The notes beneath the pieces were generated by a model. It saw only the letters and a list, made by a program, of their open reading frames with translations. It was not told where the DNA came from and did no database searches. A stretch of 64,000 nucleotides of DNA from Elmis aenea (lineage: Eukaryota > Arthropoda > Insecta > Coleoptera > Elmidae), in assembly GCA_947652605.1 (NCBI GenBank), contig OX393578.1, positions 2,666,001 to 2,730,000 on the forward strand, given 5' to 3'. This document shows positions 57,951 to 64,000 of the stretch, piece by piece. Each line of letters starts with the position of its first letter. Positions within the stretch are counted from its first letter, which is position 1. The position numbers and the translations under genes are program-made.

Positions 57951-58013
57951 CTGCCAACTGTTCGCATCGATCGTCGCAATGAACGACATGACGTTCTCGA
58001 AAAAGTCCTGCGA
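57951..58013 (-). CDS. Candidate internal exon of an unidentified gene
   Basis: Read on the minus strand, a pyrimidine-rich stretch ends in TCCTGCAG. It is followed by 63 bases encoding DFFENVMSFIATIDANSW within a frame that stays open, then CAG|GTAAGT, a perfect consensus donor. The exon is phase 0 at both ends and its base composition differs from the flanks. I cannot name the protein. A second acceptor (TCGCAG) six bases further in would shorten it by two codons. It may be a short or alternative exon of a gene with long introns. Confidence 0.4.
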
Positions 58014-58313
58014 CTGCAGGATTTTTGAGTTTTGGAAAGTTGTGGGAAGAAATTCAGATCTGAAATTCAGATGTTTTAGCTGAAGTTTAAAGGCAAATGG
58101 GTTAAGAAAGATAAGTAAACGAAAATATTAAATTAAATTTAGTTTGAAAGGGATACATTTGTTTACCTTTAAAACAAACTTAATGTCTTTGTGACAATTA
58201 ATATTGCACATGAATTATAATAATCAATAGTCGCTTTTTAGGGTTTAAAAAGGTTTGTACATAACATAATGTTTTTAACTCAATTTTGGAGAATATATTT
58301 ACGTCTCACAGTA
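58014..58313. other. Non-coding DNA
   Basis: A+T-rich DNA next to the candidate exon, with no further signal. Confidence 0.45.
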
Positions 58314-58375
58314 ACCTGTATCTCTTATAATAAGCGAGATCCCCATGCTGGAAATGTAATCTGGGACACCCTGTA
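58314..58375 (-). repeat. Solo end of the GGGGATCTCGCTTATTATA MITE family (minus)
   Basis: Read on the minus strand, the block starts TACAGGGTGTCCCAGATTAC, then CAGCATGGGGATCTCGCTTA and TTATAAGAGATACAGGTTAC. This is the best-preserved end of the family, joining the TACAGGGTGTCCC terminus to the subterminal block. Confidence 0.75.
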
Positions 58376-59804
58376 TATTTTTTATAAATACTTATGTAAT
58401 CATGTTATAAAAAAAAATGACCAACAGTCTTAGCTCGTATGCTGTAAAACATAAGTCATGTTATTCATTATTTTCTAACTGTCAGTTTCAAATATATTAA
58501 TTTAAAAAAATGTGTTCTGACACTTTTTAATTCGGTTATGTTTGTTTTTTGGCTGTATCACATGTGTTCAGATACTTCCAAAGATATTATTAATGCATCC
58601 AATAATGTGTTGGTCAAAGAAAGTTTTCTTTTAATTCAATGAGATTATTTGGCCAATGATTCCAGTGAATATTTTATTTTAAAAAATCGTACTACTACCT
58701 AAATTAAAACTGGACACATATCGAAAATAAAACGTGATATAATTTGGAGTGAGCAAGGAATTTTGGAACTGACTAAAGGTGGATTGTTTTAAAAAGCCCG
58801 AAACGTGTTATAGTAAATAAATGACAGTTTCATTCGAGAATATAGGACCATATAATTTTTATTTCTATTATTATAATTATCATTCGATAACAAGGTTTTT
58901 AATAATGTTACCACCAAATTCACTTTTGATTATTATTCGTTTTTGTTTCTTTTTTTTTGTACCGCTCAAAACGTTTTAAGTTAAACACTAGACAAATCAC
59001 GTTTTAAAAAAAAAAAACCTTTTTAGATCTTAATTTCCCCCAACTTTATAGCATTAAGTGTGCAATTTATATTCAATTTTCAAGTGTTAAAAAATAGTTT
59101 TTGGGCAATATCATGAAGTTTGCTATGACCAAAAATGTTTTAATCTTTGTTTTATATCATTTGCTGTATTTTGTCAAAGAAAATTGCTAGGTAAATGAAT
59201 AGCTAATCTCGTTCGATTTGTATGCGACGGTAATTATCACAAACAGTTTTAATAATACCAGCATTATGTATTACATATTAATAAATAATCGAATGTATTT
59301 CTGCAAAGTTACATAGTTTACGTAATTGATATGCAAAGTTAATTTATTGATATTAAATTATCTACATCTGCATTTGCGCTTTCCAAATTATCCCACGAGT
59401 ACTGTATCAATTAAAATGTATTACATTAAGTTAGTAATTAGCTTTATAAGCGATTGATTAACAGCTTAACGATCCAATTGAACCAAAGCACAGATAACGT
59501 AGCTTTCAGAAAACATTAACAAATGCAAATTTATGACAAATATGATTAATGCTGTTTAAATTGCTGATAATTGAGTTGTAATTTGTACTAATGGGAACCT
59601 ATTAATAACAAGGGCCCTTAGGACTTTGTTTTCAATACTTTCGTATGTGTACGGGAACAATTCATTATGGTAGGTAAAGGAATCTATTAACATGACATTA
59701 AACAAAGTTAAATTCCTTCGGAAGTTCAAAGTTAATGCTGAATATAAATAGAGTACTCACGTTTAAAATGGATGTGTTAAGTTAAAATTGTAGTAGCCCG
59801 TGGT
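58376..59804. other. Non-coding DNA
   Basis: A+T-rich sequence without recognisable genes or element ends. Confidence 0.5.
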
Positions 59805-60011
59805 ATGATGAGTGATTCGCGCACCTCGGTGTACCCCATACAAACACTGCAGGCGAACTGGCCGGAAGGTGGGCCCGGGGCCCCAAGCACCAGATCGGGC
59901 TCCCCACAGGACCCAGGGCTAGTCTCCGCCCCTGGCGTCGGTCCTGTAACCAATGGCAGCCTCAGGACACGCCCAGCCTCGGGCTATCCTCCGCATCCTG
60001 GATCAGGATAA
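59805..60011 (+). CDS. Candidate coding exon rich in Gly, Pro and Ser; unidentified
   Basis: A strongly G+C-rich segment in A+T-rich DNA is open only on the plus strand. It begins with two ATG codons and reads MSDSRTSVYPIQTLQANWPE, followed by a Gly/Pro/Ser-rich tail to a stop at 60009-60011. A plausible acceptor (AAAATTGTAG) lies at 59781-59790. Possible donors inside are GTAACC at about 59946 and GTGGGC at about 59869. The low-complexity tail is like that of disordered N-termini of regulatory proteins. The family is not recognised. Frames in the same region on the minus strand are closed by stops. Confidence 0.35.
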   Translation: MMSDSRTSVYPIQTLQANWPEGGPGAPSTRSGSPQDPGLVSAPGVGPVTNGSLRTRPASGYPPHPGSG

Positions 60012-60744
60012 CTCGGAGCTTTTACTACGCTTTTGGCTTTTATTATGTTAGAAATTTGTGTATTGCCCCCCTCGAAATCCGCGGTTTTCCTAAGGGGAAA
60101 ATTTGCTATTTTTGATGTAAGTGCTGTTTTGGAAATTGTGTTGCTAATCAACATTATCCTGTCGTATTTTTTAATTTCGTCGCTTTAACAAAAATCAAAT
60201 AGCACATTATGGGACGATAAAAAACCTCAGAAGTCTTTATTAACATCTTGACGTTGCTATAATTTCCATATTGATGATGAAAATTTATACTTAAAGTTGG
60301 GATTACTATTTTCCTCATGATAATAAAACTCCATTACTGATAAAAACATTGCGTAGTTTATTCTTTTTGACTGAATTTTTCCGTTTAGTTTTGGTCTCGT
60401 TGTGTGGATTTGATCAATTTTTTTTATTTAAAAGTCGTTGGTAATTACTTAATTTTGTATCAATTTAAATGGTAAATATTGTTAACTTTAATAATTGAAA
60501 TAATAATTAACAGCAAAATAAATTATTCTGCCCATTGGCCATTACTGTAGTTAGACGAGATTCAAGTTACACCAACGTCAGCATTTAACGCGATTTTTTT
60601 ATGAAGTTAAGTCGTTTAAGTATTCTGTGTCCGGACAATATTGTACAAGTTATATTTTAAGAAAAAATAGTAATTTGAAGTTGATTATACAGTATCAATT
60701 CAACTTGTGTAAATTAACATTGGTTGTCCACCTCAATAATCTTC
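60012..60744. other. Non-coding DNA
   Basis: No signals apart from A+T-rich tracts. It leads into the third satellite-like array. Confidence 0.5.
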
Positions 60745-62260
60745 AAAATTAAATTCAAAACTTTTGCAATGGTCTTTATAATTTTTGAAATCATTAAAGA
60801 CATCAGAAGCAATAAATTTTTACCGGTAGTTTGTTTGAAAACAGCCTAAACCGATTATTTATAGCTCTTCAAAAACTTTTCAATGGTATAGCCTTGTATT
60901 TGGGCTAAAATTTCGAAAGTTTTGCAATGGTCTTTGTAATCAAAGAAAATCTTATAAGACACAAATGCATGTCGACCTTTTGTTTGTTTGAAAACAGCTT
61001 AATATAATTTTTTATAGGTCCTCAAAATTTCAAAAATTCTTCAAGGGTTGCATTTTTTTTGGAATAAAACTTCGAAAGTTTTGCAATGGTCTTTATATTT
61101 CCAGAAAATGTTCTAGACACCCCAAGCAATGCATATCTACCTTTTGTTTGTTAAAAACGGCCTAAAATATTTTTTTAACAGCTCTTCAAAATTTTTTTAA
61201 GGCTATAGACATGCATTTTTTTTGGGACAAAACTTTAAAAGTTCTGCAATGGTCTTTATATTTTTGAAAAATGTTAGAGACACCCCAAGCATAGCATTTC
61301 CACCTTTTCTTAGTTTAAACCGGCCTAAAATAACTTATTTGCTGTTCTTCGAAATTACAAAAATCTTCCAAGGTAATAAATACCTTGCCTTTTCTTAGAA
61401 TACAATTTCGAAAGTTCTGCAATGGTCTTTAAATTTTTGAAAAATTCTAAAGACACCCTGAGCAATGCATTTCGACCTTTTTTTTGTTTCAAAACGGCCT
61501 AAAATAATTTTTTAACAGCTCTTCAAAATTTCAAAAATGTTCTAAGGGTATATATAGCCTTGCATTTTTTTGGGACAAAAATTCGAAAATTCTGCAATGG
61601 TCTTTATATTTTTGAAAAATGTTAAAGACACCCCAAGCAATGCATTTCTACCTTTTGTTTGTTTAAAAGGCCCTAAAATAATTTATGTGCTGTTCTTCAA
61701 AATTTCAAAAATCTTCCAAGGTGCACCTTGCATTTTCTTAGAATAAAATTTCGAAAGTTTTGCAATGGTTTTAATAGTTTCATAAAATATTAAAGACACC
61801 CTGAGCAATGCATTTCGACCTTTGTTTGTTTCAAAACGGCATAAAATAATTTATTTGCTGTTCTTCAAAATTTCAAAAATCTTCCAAGGCCTTGCATTTT
61901 CTTAGAATAAAATTTCAAAAGTTTTGCAATGGTCTTAATAGTTTCAGAAAATGTTAAAGACACCTTGAGCAATGCATTTCGACCTATTTGTTTGTTTAAA
62001 AACGGCCCAAAATAATTTATTAATAGCCTCTCTAAATGTTAAAAATTGTCCAATCCTGCATTTTTTTGGGATACGATTTCGTAAGTTTTGCAATGATCTT
62101 TATATTTTCGGAAAATGTTAGACACCCCGAGGAGTGCATTTCTTCATTTAGTTTGTTCAGAACGGCCCAAAACACTTTTTTACAACTTACGAAACTTTGC
62201 AAAATTCCAACAAAAAATATTCTTATTATTTTCTAAAGATTTACTAGCTCTACGTTTTTA
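60745..62260 (+). repeat. Satellite-like tandem array, locus C, about 162-175-bp monomers
   Basis: The anchor GACACC or a variant starts at about 61116, 61279, 61452, 61627, 61795, 61959 and 62121, with earlier diverged units near 60799 and 60958. Each unit carries GCAATGCATTTCNACCTTTTGTTTG (N = variable; block only), CGGCCTAAAATAATTT, TTCAAAATTTCAAAAAT, TTGCATTTT and TTTTGCAATGGTCTTTA blocks. The block order equals that of loci A and B, in the same orientation, but monomers are more diverged than in B. Confidence 0.92.
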
Positions 62261-64000
62261 AAGATCGTTTCACTGTTGCAAAACTGTTTTTTAAAATCCT
62301 GATTGGATTAAGAAGGTGGTAACTATTAACAGAAAAAAAAAACGAATGTAAACCAGCGCCAAAGCTTCTGTCACGATTTTTCCACGGGCAAATAAAATCG
62401 TTCATGCAATATTACATATCATGAACCCCTTGAGCAGAGAGTTGTTGATATTCCACGACTACCAAACATTAACCCACACAATAAACGTACTAGTTAAGGA
62501 GAAATTTGTACAGAACTTCGTGTACTAGGGTCAGAAATTGGCCCGCTAACGCAATAAACCGGCGTTTAAATGAATTTGGGAATATTTTTAGGGGCTCTTC
62601 ACACAATGCAAGTAGAGGAATGCGAGCGCAATGACTTGGCTGCGGGGGACAGTCGTGGTCTGCTGTTCACCAGGCTGGTGTTCTGCGGCTCATGAGAGCC
62701 GTGGGCCATCATGCCGACATCGTAGATTGTAGTGGAGCTAGTATACAGCTCTACACGCGACCGGCTGCCGCGGGGGTGGTAGCTTTATTATAAAATATTG
62801 TAGGCTGCTCTCAGCTTTCTGATGATACTTTACCGTGCCATCAAGAACAGGTTGCGCCTGTTGGATGTTTTCTTTGTAACTGACAGTTTTCAGAATCGCA
62901 TTTCAAAAAGACCAATGCTTTATGTTAAATTACATTTTAATTTCCGCTCTGTACACCCACACCATGATATCTAAAAAAAATTGAATATTTTTACTCTTGT
63001 CGTACAAGGTCCTAAGCTCAATTTATTGCAAATAAAAAACAACTAGTAGGCCGTGAACATCAAAATTCGCTCCTCCATATTACTTCTATTCCTATTTCCT
63101 GTCAACTTTCATCTATAAACAAGAATTCTTTAAATTGCAATCAGCTATAGAGTAAAATCTATAGTAGATACCAACTTTAACACCAAAATAACACGAAATT
63201 GAGATTACATTGGTCTATTTTGTCTAAAGAAAAGATCGTCATGATTTGTCTTACATTTTGTGGTAAATTTAAACGTTTTTGGAACATTAATTAATATTTT
63301 GTAAACTCCAATAGTTTCTACAGAAAAATTACCTGTGGATTTAGTGAATCTGTTAAAATAATTGTGTTTTAGATTTAGATTGTCTTATAATTAAATTAAC
63401 ACAAGTCCGCGAAAACCCTGGATAAATTGATTAAGTTTTTAGATAACATAGATAAATTCTGTGTCTGATCGGTAGAATTTGTGTGTGTTCTTTGCAGTAG
63501 CGCAGCAGGGGGAGGGGGCGGTCTGAGACAACTTTTAAATCATAGAGCACCAGAAAAATACTTGAGATTTTTCATTACTTGTATGTAAATACAATAATTT
63601 TTGGAAGGTTTTTAAGTACGTGATAAAAATGTTGGTCGAACGCGACTTGCCTAAGTGTGATAATTAGTGCAATTTTACAGGTATATAAAATCCTTTATCA
63701 TTTATATTATATTTGGGGTCGTGGCTAGGCAAGGCTAATATTGCTAAATATATTATGTATGTTTCTGTACGTAAATGGAAACTATCAGTGAAAGTTTTTA
63801 CCCTTATTAAAAATAATTTCGTGGGGATGGGGGCGATCTGATGAAAAAAATAAAAATCAGAAAATGTTCTGCCGTAAAACTGTAATTTTGAATGATGGTA
63901 TAAAGTACTCTACATTATCTAACTTTGAATTAAAACACGTTTGAATATATAAAATTTAAAAAAAATCGCCTGCGGCGCATTTTATCTTTTTTGAACAAAT
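62261..64000. other. Non-coding DNA with a G+C-rich patch and possible element ends
   Basis: The segment 62640-62790 is G+C-rich without a convincing frame. Near 63497-63525 AGTAGCGCAGCAGGGGGAGG, and at 63821-63842 a related GGGGATGGGGGCGATCTGAT, resemble decayed transposon ends. A CGCCTGCGGCGC string sits at 63968-63979 near the window edge. None can be assigned with confidence. Confidence 0.35.

Overview
This 64 kb window is A+T-rich animal nuclear DNA, almost certainly from an insect and plausibly a beetle. The lineage is inferred from very short introns (50-58 bp), many TA-flanked elements whose ends read TACAGGGTG or TACAGTGTG, a DUF4817-like coding fragment inside one of these elements, and several hAT remnants. 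There are no bacterial operons, no CRISPR array and no rRNA. I saw no convincing tRNA, although no covariance search was possible.

Only one complete protein-coding gene can be supported. A seven-exon plus-strand gene at 27900-30990 splices cleanly into a 922-codon protein that I recognise as the insect ortholog of IQCA1/DRC11, the IQ-motif and AAA-like subunit of the nexin-dynein regulatory complex of motile cilia and sperm flagella. All six introns have GT-AG ends and keep the frame, and a polyadenylation signal lies about 160 bp past the stop. Its Walker A and Walker B motifs are both non-canonical, and it carries lineage-specific Pro/Glu/Ala and Lys-rich insertions. Two further exon-like islands, 57951-58013 on the minus strand and 59805-60011 on the plus strand, may belong to unidentified genes with long introns.

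The rest is intergenic or intronic DNA with a layered repeat history. (1) One tandem-repeat family of about 162-175 bp occurs at three separate places in the same orientation (about 366-800, 49740-51640 and 60745-62260). The middle array is homogenised and shows higher-order duplications. (2) TA-flanked terminal-inverted-repeat elements, several of them giant hairpins, lie at 1255-1784, 2633-3367, 4727-5206, 19609-20608, 25885-26531, 33834-33950 and 40062-40421, with many solo ends. (3) hAT remnants include two copies of one ZMYM/TTF-type element (15680-16859 and 35101-36207), an internally deleted GTF2IRD2-like element with 8-bp target duplications at 25109-26617 that was later split by a hairpin element, and a 157-bp hAT MITE at 38215-38371. 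(4) Two non-LTR reverse-transcriptase fragments lie on the minus strand at 47120-47595 and 53861-54240. (5) There is an old roughly 400-bp tandem duplication at 22600-23340, a three-copy dispersed repeat (32900-33190, 37170-37400, 56580-56800) and a two-copy short inverted-repeat element (47640-47770, 55859-55945).

The stretches from about 5.2-7.9, 8.3-15.7, 41.6-47.1 and 62.3-64 kb show no supportable gene.
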